Assembly (NCBI GenBank): GCA_046263255.1
Contig: JBHELD010000056.1
Location: 1-42,918 of the forward strand
DNA length: 42,918 nt
Source of the DNA: JALZEG01 sp046263255
Lineage (GTDB): Bacteria > Actinomycetota > CADDZG01 > WHSQ01
Direction of reading: 5' to 3'
The notes under the pieces are model-generated. The model saw only the letters and a program-made list of their open reading frames with translations. It was not told the DNA's origin and did not search any database. The position numbers and the translations under genes are program-made. This document shows, one piece after another, positions 25,598 through 33,959 of the stretch (positions are counted from its first letter, which is position 1; the number at the start of each line of letters is the position of its first letter).

Positions 25598-25671
25598 GCG
25601 CCCGTAGCTCAGCCGGACAGAGCGTCGGACTTCTAATCCGAGGGTCGGGGGTTCGAATCCCTCCGGGCGCG
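25598..25671 (+). tRNA. tRNA-Arg (anticodon UCU), probable integration target
   Basis: The acceptor GCGCCCG pairs with CGGGCGC (25664-25670), discriminator G. The anticodon stem TCGGA/TCCGA closes CTTCTAA, anticodon TCT, and the T arm carries GGTTCGAATCC. CCA is not encoded. The next gene is a tyrosine integrase 95 bp downstream, the arrangement of an element inserted at the 3' end of a tRNA gene. Confidence 0.95.
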
Positions 25672-25693
25672 CTATATAACCGCAGGTCAGAGG

Positions 25694-25720
25694 CCATTTC
25701 GGGAAATCGGCCCGAAGTGG
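25694..25720. repeat. Inverted repeat between tRNA-Arg and integrase
   Basis: CCATTTCGGG (25694-25703) and CCCGAAGTGG (25711-25720) are inverse complements at nine of ten positions around a 7-nt loop. They are followed by a direct repeat AAAACCCAC at about 25730 and 25741. The position is right for integrase arm-type sites or for a hairpin controlling the integrase. Confidence 0.5.
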
Positions 25721-25766
25721 GCTATCGTAAAAACCCACAAAAAACCCACGCGCTTGGGAGGCCGGG

Positions 25767-26882
25767 TTGGCGAGCGTCAAGAAGATCCAGCGCAAGAACG
25801 ACGGCAACAAGCAGGTGTTCTCGTACGAAGTGCGCTACAGGGACCCCAATAAGAGGGATAGATCGAAGCGCTTCCGTACCCTCAAAGAGGCCGAGAAGTT
25901 TGCCCAATCGGTCGAGACCGACATCGCCCGCGGAGAGTTCCTCGACCCCCGGCTAGGAAAGAAACCCTTCGGCGACTTCGCCGCCGACTGGCTCGCGTCA
26001 CGCGAAGACGACGTGAAGCCGACCACGTTCATTGGCTACGAAGGTCTCTTGAACAGGCACATCCTTCCCGTGCTCGGTGACATGCCGATCGCCCGCATCC
26101 GCCCCCTCGACGTGCAGCGGCTCCTCGGCACCATGAGGAAGAAGAGCTTGTCGCGCTCCAGGCTGCGCCAGGCGAAGGTGCTTCTGTCGATGATCATGAA
26201 CTCAGCGATCGACAACGGGTACATCGCTCGGAACCCCGTCCCCCGAGAGAAGCTCGGCGGGATGGAACCGCGCCGCGATCAGCACCCCCTCACCTTCGAG
26301 GAGGTCCATGCGGTCGCCGCCGAGGTCCCCGATCGATACCAGGCCCTCGTCTATGTGCTGGCTTACGGCGGACTGAGATGGGGCGAAGCCGCTGCCCTGC
26401 GTCGGGGCCGTTGCAACCTTCTCCGCAACCGCATCGAGGTAAAGGAGTCGGTCTCAGAGGTGAACTCGGGCCTCGTCTACGGGCTTCCGAAAACGCACCA
26501 GCAGAGAACGGTCGTGATCCCCGAGCCGGTCAAGGAGATCCTCGCCCAGCACCTTGCTGAGTACGTCCCGCGCGCCTCGGACTCGCTCGTTTTCACGACC
26601 GAGGTCGGAGGTCACGTGTGGATAGGCAACTTCCGGCGAGACGTGTGGTGGCCGGCCCTCGAGGCAGCCGGCATATCGGACGAGGTCACGATCAAGGACC
26701 TTCGTCACACGTGCGCGAGCCTGATGCACGCGGCGGGTCGCTCACCCAAGGAAGTGAAGGAGCAGCTCGGTCACTCGACGATCGCAATGACGTTAGACAC
26801 CTACACGCACCTCTTCGACGAGGGAAGGGATGAGGCAGCAGAAGCGATGGCTGAGCAATTCACTCGTTCCCTCAAGGTCTGA
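25767..26882 (+). CDS. int: Tyrosine site-specific integrase
   Basis: Recombinase of the phage-integrase family, 371 aa. N-terminal AP2-like arm-binding region (residues 10-60, YEVRYRDPNKRDRSKRFRT), SAM-like core-binding domain (about 66-165), then the catalytic domain with Arg204 (AYGGLRWGEAAAL), Lys242 (GLPKTHQQRTVVIP), Arg313 and His314 (TIKDLRHTCASLM), His336 (EQLGHSTIAMT) and the nucleophile Tyr346 (TLDTYTHLF). The TTG at 25767 follows GGGAGG. The first position of the H-x-x-R box is Lys, which is common in actinobacterial integrases. Its location right after tRNA-Arg indicates that this tRNA is the attachment site. Confidence 0.95.
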   Translation: MASVKKIQRKNDGNKQVFSYEVRYRDPNKRDRSKRFRTLKEAEKFAQSVETDIARGEFLDPRLGKKPFGDFAADWLASREDDVKPTTFIGYEGLLNRHILPVLGDMPIARIRPLDVQRLLGTMRKKSLSRSRLRQAKVLLSMIMNSAIDNGYIARNPVPREKLGGMEPRRDQHPLTFEEVHAVAAEVPDRYQALVYVLAYGGLRWGEAAALRRGRCNLLRNRIEVKESVSEVNSGLVYGLPKTHQQRTVVIPEPVKEILAQHLAEYVPRASDSLVFTTEVGGHVWIGNFRRDVWWPALEAAGISDEVTIKDLRHTCASLMHAAGRSPKEVKEQLGHSTIAMTLDTYTHLFDEGRDEAAEAMAEQFTRSLKV

Positions 26883-26944
26883 AGGGGCTACGTTGAGTGG
26901 TCCCGGTCATCCTTCTGATTTGACTCCTGCCTACCATCTTCAAC

Positions 26945-27475
26945 ATGACGAATAAGACACACCCTCGCCTTCGAAAGCTTGTGCTGAAAGATCCGCAGCA
27001 CGAGCGCAACACGCATTACCTCTTTCGTTTTCCAGCAAAGTTCCACCCTCCCGTTGTCAAGACGCTTCTAGAGACTTGGACCTCGGAGAACGAGACGGTT
27101 CTCGACCCCTTCTGCGGCAGTGGGACATTGATGGTCGAGGCTGCCCTGTCGAGCCGCGCGGCGATCGGGGTGGACGTCGACCCCCTGGCCGTACTTGTGA
27201 GCCAGGTAAAGAGCCAACCCCTGAAATCGACGACTCTTAGGAAAACCCAAAAAGCCCTCCTTGAGAAGCTGGAGCGCTTGGAGCGGCCCGATGCAGATTA
27301 TGAGCGATTCATGTATGCGGATATTAGTGAGAAGCAGGTGTGGGTTCGAAATCTCTCGTCACGACGTCGCCCCCAGACGAGTGAGCACCTCGAGGATCTT
27401 GGGCGTCGTCCACGGAAGGATGCGGATGCCTTGCCCCCGGAGGATCGCTTGCAGGCCTTCGTCCCGCCGTTCTAG
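26945..27475 (+). pseudogene. DNA methyltransferase fragment (C-terminus lost)
   Basis: Residues 1-133 resemble the N-terminus of an adenine/cytosine-N4 DNA methylase or related RNA-type methylase. The opening is NTHYLFRFPAKFHPPVV, then the catalytic/AdoMet motif VLDPFCGSGTLMVEA and AAIGVDVDPLAVLVSQ. Normal proteins of this type are 350 aa or longer. Here similarity stops near residue 135 (27350), and the remaining 40 codons are antisense to the 3' end of the antitoxin gene, which has its own convincing frame. So the gene is truncated at a junction near 27345. It was probably part of a modification or restriction system. The ATG at 26945 is the only reasonable start. Confidence 0.7.
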
Positions 27476-27637
27476 CTCCTGGAGCCGTTCGTAGTCGGCC
27501 TTCGAGATGAGTGCTGCCAGCGGCCGGCCTCGGCGTGAGATGACGACTGGCTCGCCGTCGACTACCTGGTCGACCAGCGCGGGCAACTCCCGGATTGCCC
27601 GGCGTATCCCGATGGGTGCTGAGTCCGAGGGGTCCAT
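27359..27637 (-). CDS. Phd/YefM-like antitoxin-type protein (no toxin seen)
   Basis: A 92-aa protein with the Phd/YefM N-terminal pattern: GIRRAIRELPALVDQVVDGEPVVISRRGRPLAALISKADYERLQ, read in two halves. This fold binds its own promoter and neutralises a toxin. The C-terminal 35 residues (AILRGQGIRILPWTTPKILEVL) may carry the toxin-binding part, but no toxin gene is visible on either side. The start ATG at 27637 is supported by AAAGGAC upstream. Its promoter region holds three 11-bp repeats (27699-27731). It could be an orphan antitoxin or a repressor of the mobile element. Confidence 0.75.
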   Translation of the reverse strand: MDPSDSAPIGIRRAIRELPALVDQVVDGEPVVISRRGRPLAALISKADYERLQELERRDEGLQAILRGQGIRILPWTTPKILEVLTRLGATS

Positions 27638-27698
27638 GTCCGTCCTTTCGAGCATCTTCTCGGACCCACATATGCGCACACATCGGGACGAACTTGTA

Positions 27699-27731
27699 TT
27701 TGAGAAGTCTTTGAGAAAACTTTGAGAAGAC
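27699..27731 (-). promoter_or_regulatory. Box A: three 11-bp direct repeats upstream of the antitoxin
   Basis: Read on the minus strand toward the antitoxin gene: CCAA, then GTCTTCTCAAA, GTTTTCTCAAA and GACTTCTCAAA without gaps, then TACAAG, a possible -10. The same block occurs upstream of the relaxase and SSB genes. The 11-bp pitch equals one DNA turn and matches the spacing bound by OmpR/PhoB-type winged-helix proteins. Confidence 0.75.
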
Positions 27732-27858
27732 TTGGACGGCCCCGATTGGGCCTAAAAAACCCCTCCGACCCGCCGATTCGGTAGGAATTCCCAGGCCGAC
27801 GCCTAATGCTCCCTATAAGGAGACGGAGAGCCGAACCGGACCCGAGCGGGCGGGTTCG

Positions 27859-29028
27859 CTGGTCATCGAGCTAGCGGCACGCACCGTCATAGTCGACGGC
27901 ACAAGGGTGGAACTTCCCCCCATGGAGTTCTCGATACTTGCCGTCTTAGCGGCGCGACCCGGCGAGGTCGTCTCCCACAAGGAGCTCCTCACCGAAGCCT
28001 TCGGCGACAGCGCCTATATGGATGCGCAAGACCTCCACTGGCGCATCTGGAACATCCGTCAGCTGATCGGCGACGGCGACAAGACGCTGGTCCGCAACCG
28101 GCGCGGCCAGGGCTTCGTTATCGACGCGGGCAGGGTCGAGGTCGTCGAGGGGCTGGTCGAGCCAGAGCCCGTCGATGAAACCCCCGTTCCGCAGGGGCCG
28201 ATCGTCATCCGGCTCGAGGAACCTGAACCGACTGAAGCAACGCCGCCCAACGAGCTCCCCGCCGAACCGAAGGAAGTAGACAAGAGATCCCGACCTTTCG
28301 TATTCAGTCCCCTGGCGTTGGTGATCGTGGGACTGGTGGCAGGACTCGCGCTGGGTGGCTCGTGGCTAGCTGGCTACACACTCTCTCAACGCGGAACACC
28401 TGCTGGCGTGGAGCCGCCCTCCCCACCGCGCGACTCGGAACGCACGAGCGAGGAGCCGCGCTCCCGTGAGGACAACAAGAAGCAGAGCCCGCGTCGATCG
28501 AACACGAGGGACAACCGAGGAAACACCAATACCAACGTCGCGGCGGGTCCAGTTGCCGACGGCCTCGGCACCGGAGACATCACGAGCGGGAACACGACTA
28601 CCGGCGACAGCAACTCTGGCGAGACCGCCACAGGATCGGGGCCAGGAGGAAAGGAAGAAAAGCCGGCGCCACCACCTCCTCCGCAGCCGGACGCCCAGCT
28701 CTACCACCTGCACAACCCCGAGACCGGCGATCACATCATGACGATGAGCTCGTCGATCGCGAACCAGAAGCAGGCGCAGGGTTACGACTCGACCCTCGAA
28801 GGCGGCGTCTTCACAACCCAAGAGAAAGGGACGGTCGCGATCTCACTCGACAGCGGCAGCGCGTTCGTCTACTCCAACTCGTCCTCCGCACCTGACGGAG
28901 TCAGCGTGACTGCGCTCTACCGCCTCTCCTCGGATGGAGACTTTTTCTATACGACGAGTTCGTCACTGGCCAACCAAGCTCAGGCACAAGGGTGGAGCCG
29001 TTCGACCTCGGGATACGTTTCGTCATGA
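27859..29028 (+). CDS. ToxR-like membrane-spanning winged-helix regulator with DUF5648-like domain
   Basis: N-terminal DNA-binding domain of the OmpR/PhoB (Trans_reg_C) type: ELPPMEFSILAVLAARPGEV, SHKELLTEAFGDSAY and KTLVRNRRGQGFVID. Numbered from the GTG at 27907, one transmembrane helix follows at residues 134-158 (LALVIVGLVAGLALGGSWLAGY), then a Ser/Thr/Asn-rich linker, and a C-terminal repeat domain with LYHLHNPETGDHIMT and LYRLSSDGDFFYTTSSSLAN, like DUF5648. So the DNA-binding part is inside and the repeat domain outside. The first canonical start is GTG 27907, but the winged helix's opening strands are coded upstream from CTG 27859 (SLVIELAARTVIVDG), so I extend to there; the start is unsure. 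Its stop overlaps the RTX gene as ATGA. Confidence 0.8.
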   Translation: MVIELAARTVIVDGTRVELPPMEFSILAVLAARPGEVVSHKELLTEAFGDSAYMDAQDLHWRIWNIRQLIGDGDKTLVRNRRGQGFVIDAGRVEVVEGLVEPEPVDETPVPQGPIVIRLEEPEPTEATPPNELPAEPKEVDKRSRPFVFSPLALVIVGLVAGLALGGSWLAGYTLSQRGTPAGVEPPSPPRDSERTSEEPRSREDNKKQSPRRSNTRDNRGNTNTNVAAGPVADGLGTGDITSGNTTTGDSNSGETATGSGPGGKEEKPAPPPPPQPDAQLYHLHNPETGDHIMTMSSSIANQKQAQGYDSTLEGGVFTTQEKGTVAISLDSGSAFVYSNSSSAPDGVSVTALYRLSSDGDFFYTTSSSLANQAQAQGWSRSTSGYVSS

Positions 29029-30335
29029 CCGCCCGAGCCGCAAACAACGTAGTCGTCGGTGCGCTGCTGGTAGCGCTCACCGTATGGGGAAGCCCGGCGT
29101 GGGCGGGCGCCAGCTGTCAGGGACTCGCCGCAACCATCACCGGCACCAACGAGGGCGAAACGCTCGGGGGCACCGCTGGTGACGACGTGATCGTTGCTCG
29201 AGGTGGTGACGACGTGATCGACGCCAAGGGTGGCAACGATGTCATCTGCGCCGGTGACGGGAACGACATCGTCAGCGGACGGACGGGTTCCGATCGCATC
29301 CTCGGCGGACTCGGAAGCGACACCCTCACCGGTCACGCGGGCGAGGACGTGGTCGTTGGCAACGACGGAGACGACCAGCTCTTCGGCGGCGACTCCGGAG
29401 ACACCCTGACTGGAAGCGTCGGAAACGACGAGCTCTACGGAGGCACTGGAACCGACTTCGTGCGCTACGCGACCTCGGCCGCAGCCGTCGTCGTCGACCT
29501 TCCGGCCCAAACTGCGACCGGCGAAGGCACGGACACGCTTTCGAGCATCGAAGGCGTCTTCGGCTCTGCGAAAGCAGACCGCTTGATCGGAGACGGCGCC
29601 AACAACTTCTTCGTCGGCAACGCAGGAGACGACACCGTCATCGGCGCGGCAGGCAACGACTCGATCAACGGCGGCGACGGGAACGACACCGCCGACTACT
29701 CGACGTCTCCCCGGGCGGTCGTCGCCGACCTGCTCGCCAAGACGGCTAACGGTGACGGATCCGACACGTTCGTGAGCGTCGAGACCGTCGTCGGTTCTCA
29801 GTTCAACGACGCGCTGCGCGGGACCGATGGCGCGGACACGCTCAAGGGCGGAACCGGCAACGACCGAGTGACGGGCCGTAACGGCAACGACTCGCTCGAC
29901 GGAGGCACGGGCGTCGATACCGTCGACTACTCGCAAGCGGCCACCGCGGTGACCGTCAACCTCGCCAACCGCACTGCCACCGGGCAGGGAATCGACCAGG
30001 TCGTCGCTTTCGAGCGTGTGACCGGATCGGCGCGCTCCGACACTCTCGCCGGGGGCGGCTCTGCGAACACGCTTCTTGGAGGAGCCGGCAACGACACGAT
30101 CCTGGGAGCGGGAGGAAACGACACGCTCGAAGGTGGCTCCGGCAGAGACACGATGCGCGGGGGCGATGGCGCAGACGTCCTGCGCGGTAGCGACTCCGCC
30201 GACAAGCTCTACGGATACGCGGGGCGAGACACCCTTCGTGGAGGCGACGGGGACGACTCGCTCAACGGCGGCAGCGAGAGCGACCTCTGCCGTCAGGACG
30301 CCGGATCCGGTACCAAGACCTCCTGCGAGCGCTAG
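29025..30335 (+). CDS. Secreted RTX-type calcium-binding repeat protein
   Basis: A 436-aa protein with a signal peptide (MTARAANNVVVGALLVALTVWGSPAWAG) and many RTX nonapeptides of the GGxGxDxxx kind, such as GGDGNDTADY, GGAGNDTILG and GGDGDDSLNGG, which bind calcium and form a beta-roll outside the cell. Intervening segments (VVVDLPAQTATGEGTDTLSSIEGV) are typical of bacterial surface RTX repeats. It ends with a Cys pair region SDLCRQDAGSGTKTSCE. The ATG at 29025 overlaps the ToxR-like gene by 4 bp, so the two are translated together. It may be an adhesin or surface layer protein; the function is not known. Confidence 0.88.
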   Translation: MTARAANNVVVGALLVALTVWGSPAWAGASCQGLAATITGTNEGETLGGTAGDDVIVARGGDDVIDAKGGNDVICAGDGNDIVSGRTGSDRILGGLGSDTLTGHAGEDVVVGNDGDDQLFGGDSGDTLTGSVGNDELYGGTGTDFVRYATSAAAVVVDLPAQTATGEGTDTLSSIEGVFGSAKADRLIGDGANNFFVGNAGDDTVIGAAGNDSINGGDGNDTADYSTSPRAVVADLLAKTANGDGSDTFVSVETVVGSQFNDALRGTDGADTLKGGTGNDRVTGRNGNDSLDGGTGVDTVDYSQAATAVTVNLANRTATGQGIDQVVAFERVTGSARSDTLAGGGSANTLLGGAGNDTILGAGGNDTLEGGSGRDTMRGGDGADVLRGSDSADKLYGYAGRDTLRGGDGDDSLNGGSESDLCRQDAGSGTKTSCER

Positions 30336-30337
30336 CA

Positions 30338-33300
30338 CTACAGCTCGCGCGAGCGCTCGATCGCGGGTGGCTCCCGGTCCTTGGCACGTGCCTTCTCACC
30401 CTGTCCCGACAGCAAGCGCTCGACCTCGGAACGGTCCCGCTTCTGGTCTCGGCGCGTCGGCTTGCTACCGAGTGCGGAGTCGACATCCGTGACGCCCCAG
30501 CGGCTGCGGTAGGTCTCGACCGCGTCGACGGCCTGTCGCCAGGCACCGCGCTCGCTCGGGGCTTCGGGTCGCTCCCCGATAGCGCGCGTCAGGTAGTTCG
30601 GCATCGCGACCTCGGCAGCCAGTGCGCTCTGGTGTTCCCGCCACCACAGCTCACGTTCGAGCGCGAACCGTCGGCGGATCGAAGGAGCATGTTCGATCAT
30701 CCAGTCTTCGCGCCTCACTGCGCGCGCCCCAAGTTCGCGCTCCTTGACGTCGATTCCGTCTAGCTCTCTTTCGAGACGCCCGACCGCTCGGTCGGCGTCA
30801 CTCGCGCGACGTCGCAGCCGATCGACAAGGACGTGGTGGCGGCGGCGCTCGATGAAGCTCATGTCTGCGATGCGCCAGCGGGCCTTGCGGGCGGCTTCGG
30901 CCTCACGGTTCATGGCGTATCGGATGTCCCCTCTGCGCTCGGACAAGTCCACGAGGTCGCGACGCACATCAGGCGGCACGTTCGCGAGCTCGTCACCGAG
31001 CCGCTCCCACTCGCCTCGCAGGTCCCGGTAGCTGAGGTTCTTGATCTCGTCTTGTTCGTAGACGTCGAGCGCGAGGTCTTTGGCGCGGCTGCGACCCACC
31101 GCGCGGATCAGCTCCTTGGTCGGGTCGGCGACCCGCTCTACCTGACCACCGGTCGCCTCTCGTTCGGGATCCACTCCTGCGACGACGTAGAGGGAGTTGT
31201 TCTCGCGCCCGCGCGACATGGCGACGTAGGCCCACTCCCGGTACAGCGTCTGGTCGCCTAGAACGAACGCCTTCTGGGTCGTCATCCCTTGTGCTTTGTG
31301 ACCGGTGATCGCGTAGGCGTGCGTCACGTATCCGGCGTCGAGATAGCTCGACGGCAACGTCACGACGGACCCGTCCTCGCGCCGGATCGTCATCTCGCAG
31401 AGGCCTGCATCGATCCCTACGACCGTGGCGCGGGTGCCGTTTATGACCCCGAGACGCCGCGTGTTCTTGAGCGTCATCACGCGATCCCCGACGGAGAAGC
31501 CTTGACCCGCGACCTCGATCTCGGACTCGTTGAGATGACCAGCCGCTCGCATGAGGGCACGGGCGCGCGCGTTGAGGTCTGCGACGTCCGAGCGGCGCGC
31601 CGCGATCATCACGCCCGGCTCCGCCTCGTCTTGCGTCGCCCACCAGTCGGAGACCAGTTGGGTGCGCGTCTCCTCCGCCGAGGTCGCGACGTGGACGCGG
31701 CCGCGTTCGGTGTAGGCGGCGACCGCCTCCCTGGCGCGGCCCTCGCGGATGAGGTCGAGCGTGTCTCGCTGCCACCCATCGGGTTGTCTCCGCACCTCGG
31801 ACAGTTCGATGGCGGGGAGCCGGTTCTTGATACCGCGGAACGCTCCCCCGGCTTGGATCTCGGGGAGCTGGCGGTCGTCACCGACGAGGACGACCTTGGC
31901 GTTCGCTCTCTCCGCGTGGTGAAAGACGCGTGCGAGTTTGCGCGTGCCGACCATGCCGGCCTCGTCGACGACCAAGATCGAGCCTGGTGGCAAGCCCCTG
32001 CTCTCGGGGTTGTCGAGGTCCATGAGCAGGCTATCGATCGTGTAACTCTGGATGCCCGAGCCACCCTGCAGCTCCTGCGCGGCGCGCGCCGCGAGCGCGC
32101 AGCCGATCACGGGTTGCCCCGAGAGCTCCCACGCTTCGCGCGCGGCGTCGAGCGCGAACGTCTTGCCTGCTCCCGCTTTACCGACAACTACCTCGACCCC
32201 GAGTCCCGACGTCGCGAGGCGGGTCACCATCGCTTGCTGGTCGGGATAAAGCGTCGGGCGCCGCGCCAGCGCGCTCTGGATCGCGAACGGCTCTGCCATC
32301 CCTGCTCCGTCGAGCCGTCGCTCCAAGGCGCGTTCGACGACATGGCGCTCGACCGACAGCATGTCGGCGGTCGAATAGACCCGCTCACCGGTCGACGATG
32401 CGATCCTCCCTTCCGATACGCGGCGGCTCTCGCTGTCCGTGACCCCGCCCTCGCGCGCTGCGAGCGGAACCACGAGATCGGACCCCAAGAAGCTGTCCGT
32501 GACGCCTTCGATCTCCGCCACGTCTGCTCCCCACTGGAGCTGAGAACAGAACCCCTGGATCGCGTCCCGGCGCGTGAACGCGCTTTGCTGCTCGGTCAGA
32601 CCTTCCGAAGACGCGAGCGTGTGGTTCATCGCGGTGACCTCGGCCTGCGTCGGTGCACGGTCGGTGGTCCGCTCGAGCGTCCTCTCGAGGGCCTCGTGGG
32701 TGAGTCCCAGTCGGTCGGCCTTGTCGCGCCACTGCGGCAGCAATAGTTGCGGCGACACGCTGTAGTCCTTGGCTTTCCGAGTCGTGACCGCGGCCATCTC
32801 CCGTTCTCGCCCGGTAGCCGTTCCCCGCTCGGCCAGCACCGCTTCGACCTCGGCTCGGCGCTTCGAGAACGCCCGGATCACGGACCGCTCGATCCCTTCG
32901 ATGTCGGCCGCGCCCTTGCGGACCTGCGTCCACTGCACCCCGAGGCGCCGGGTTAGCTCCTTGCGCAGCTGTGCCTGGTAGAGGAAACCGGCCGTCTTGG
33001 CGTGCCGGTAGAGGTGCTTTGCATCCAGGGCTCCCCACTTGCCGTCCTCGCCCCGGATCGCGTTGGCGACCAGCACGTGGGTGTGGAGCAGCGGGTCGCC
33101 GGCCCGAGATGTTCTGTGACGGAAGGCCGCGGCGATGAAGCCCTTGGACGCAATCGAGATCTTGCCGCCCTTGCCGCGCCGCGCTCCCGAAGCTTGTCGT
33201 TCGAGGTAGCCGAGCGCGGCGGCTACGGCCGCGTCGTGGGCGCTCACGACCTCGTTGGAAGCCTCCTTGGACCCGAGCTCGTGCAGCAGCGCGACCGACT

Positions 33301-33571
33301 TGGGAGCCAGAAACGTGAGATCGAAGCCCGGAACCCGCTCGCCCCTCGACGCCTTGACCAGGCCACGGCCCGAGTCGGGATCGGCCCCTCGCAGGATGTT
33401 GCGGAGCTCGGTCTCACCGACCTCGCCCTCGAGCCCGAGGTCGGCGGCTCCCGATGCGAGCCAGTAGCCGGGGGCCTCGCCGGAGCCGAGGTAGTAGTCC
33501 TCGACCCCCCGCGCGACCGAGTTCAGGTAGTAGTTCTCGCCGCCGCGCCGGAGCTTGCCGATGTTGAGCAC
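30338..33571 (-). CDS. traA: MobF-family conjugative relaxase-helicase (TraA/TrwC-like)
   Basis: A 1077-aa enzyme that nicks oriT and unwinds DNA for transfer. The relaxase domain (residues 1 to about 320) starts VLNIGKLRRGGENYYL with the tyrosine pairs 14/15 and 26/27. The three-His metal motif is HRTSRAGDPLLHTHVLVAN (His152, His163, His165). A RecD-type helicase follows with Walker A GKAGAGKT near 464-471, Walker B ILVVDEAGMVG and a late motif GHKAQGMTT. The C-terminal 250 residues are helical and charged. The GTG at 33571 gives the family N-terminus; a TTG at 33580 is possible. The promoter carries Box B. Its stop faces the RTX gene, 2 bp away. No T4SS genes are nearby. Confidence 0.93.
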   Translation of the reverse strand: MLNIGKLRRGGENYYLNSVARGVEDYYLGSGEAPGYWLASGAADLGLEGEVGETELRNILRGADPDSGRGLVKASRGERVPGFDLTFLAPKSVALLHELGSKEASNEVVSAHDAAVAAALGYLERQASGARRGKGGKISIASKGFIAAAFRHRTSRAGDPLLHTHVLVANAIRGEDGKWGALDAKHLYRHAKTAGFLYQAQLRKELTRRLGVQWTQVRKGAADIEGIERSVIRAFSKRRAEVEAVLAERGTATGREREMAAVTTRKAKDYSVSPQLLLPQWRDKADRLGLTHEALERTLERTTDRAPTQAEVTAMNHTLASSEGLTEQQSAFTRRDAIQGFCSQLQWGADVAEIEGVTDSFLGSDLVVPLAAREGGVTDSESRRVSEGRIASSTGERVYSTADMLSVERHVVERALERRLDGAGMAEPFAIQSALARRPTLYPDQQAMVTRLATSGLGVEVVVGKAGAGKTFALDAAREAWELSGQPVIGCALAARAAQELQGGSGIQSYTIDSLLMDLDNPESRGLPPGSILVVDEAGMVGTRKLARVFHHAERANAKVVLVGDDRQLPEIQAGGAFRGIKNRLPAIELSEVRRQPDGWQRDTLDLIREGRAREAVAAYTERGRVHVATSAEETRTQLVSDWWATQDEAEPGVMIAARRSDVADLNARARALMRAAGHLNESEIEVAGQGFSVGDRVMTLKNTRRLGVINGTRATVVGIDAGLCEMTIRREDGSVVTLPSSYLDAGYVTHAYAITGHKAQGMTTQKAFVLGDQTLYREWAYVAMSRGRENNSLYVVAGVDPEREATGGQVERVADPTKELIRAVGRSRAKDLALDVYEQDEIKNLSYRDLRGEWERLGDELANVPPDVRRDLVDLSERRGDIRYAMNREAEAARKARWRIADMSFIERRRHHVLVDRLRRRASDADRAVGRLERELDGIDVKERELGARAVRREDWMIEHAPSIRRRFALERELWWREHQSALAAEVAMPNYLTRAIGERPEAPSERGAWRQAVDAVETYRSRWGVTDVDSALGSKPTRRDQKRDRSEVERLLSGQGEKARAKDREPPAIERSREL

Positions 33572-33607
33572 GAACCCCAATCAAGCACGGCGGCGCGGGC
33601 AGTTCCA

Positions 33608-33629
33608 TTTGAGAAAACTTTGAGAAAAC
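33608..33629 (-). promoter_or_regulatory. Box B: two 11-bp direct repeats upstream of the relaxase
   Basis: Read on the minus strand toward traA: CCAA, GTTTTCTCAAA, GTTTTCTCAAA, then TGGAAC. Both units are identical and adjoin directly. The block is homologous to Boxes A and C, with the same orientation relative to its gene. It lies 37 bp upstream of the relaxase start codon. Confidence 0.75.
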
Positions 33630-33633
33630 TTGG

Positions 33634-33776
33634 CCGGGCGCACCAAGGGTGCAAGTGTCTGCTTCGTTCGGCGCTCCGCGCAGATCGGAGGAACCTCGAG
33701 CCTGTGATGTCTGCCACAGAAAGATGTCCTAGGGGGTCTCTAGCCTTCCTTCGAAGAGTCTCTTCCTGGGAGGTGA
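33634..33776. other. Non-coding region upstream of traA, possible oriT
   Basis: About 140 bp without a gene. It contains a short hairpin GCACC-AAG-GGTGC near 33640 and a TCTGC/GCAGA pair around 33658-33684. MobF relaxases usually cut an oriT near their own gene, so this is the natural place for one. No nic sequence can be recognised by eye. Confidence 0.3.
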
Positions 33777-33779
33777 GTG

Positions 33780-33959
33780 GTGAGCGCAGAGCAGTATGGG
33801 CCTACGGTCTTCCTGGTCGGGTATGCGGTGATGTTCCTTCTCGCGATCAAGGCCTTTGGGCTCCGACGGGTCCTGTGGGGAGTGGCGCTGGTGGCCTTCC
33901 TGGCGGTAGCGGTCGCCTTCAAGACCCTCGGCGTCATCGCCGGTGGCCGGCGCTACTAG
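33780..33959 (+). CDS. Small two-helix membrane protein, 59 aa
   Basis: The translation VSAEQYGPTVFLVGYAV continues into two hydrophobic segments (FLVGYAVMFLLAIKAFG and VLWGVALVAFLAVAVAFKTL), with few charges in between. Such small membrane proteins are common next to relaxase genes but I cannot name this one. Start chosen at GTG 33780 with GGGAGG six bases upstream; a GTG three bases earlier is possible. It is divergent from traA. Confidence 0.6.
   Translation: MSAEQYGPTVFLVGYAVMFLLAIKAFGLRRVLWGVALVAFLAVAVAFKTLGVIAGGRRY

Noticed and set aside
27340..27362. T-arm-like GGGTTCGAA as the far attachment site of the element
   Set aside because: Only about nine bases match tRNA-Arg and the acceptor end is not repeated, so I only mention it as a possible scar.
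29040..30330. Repeated short units in the RTX gene considered as a CRISPR or DNA repeat array
   Set aside because: The repeats are coding RTX nonapeptides with variable DNA; there is no fixed repeat plus spacer structure and no cas genes.
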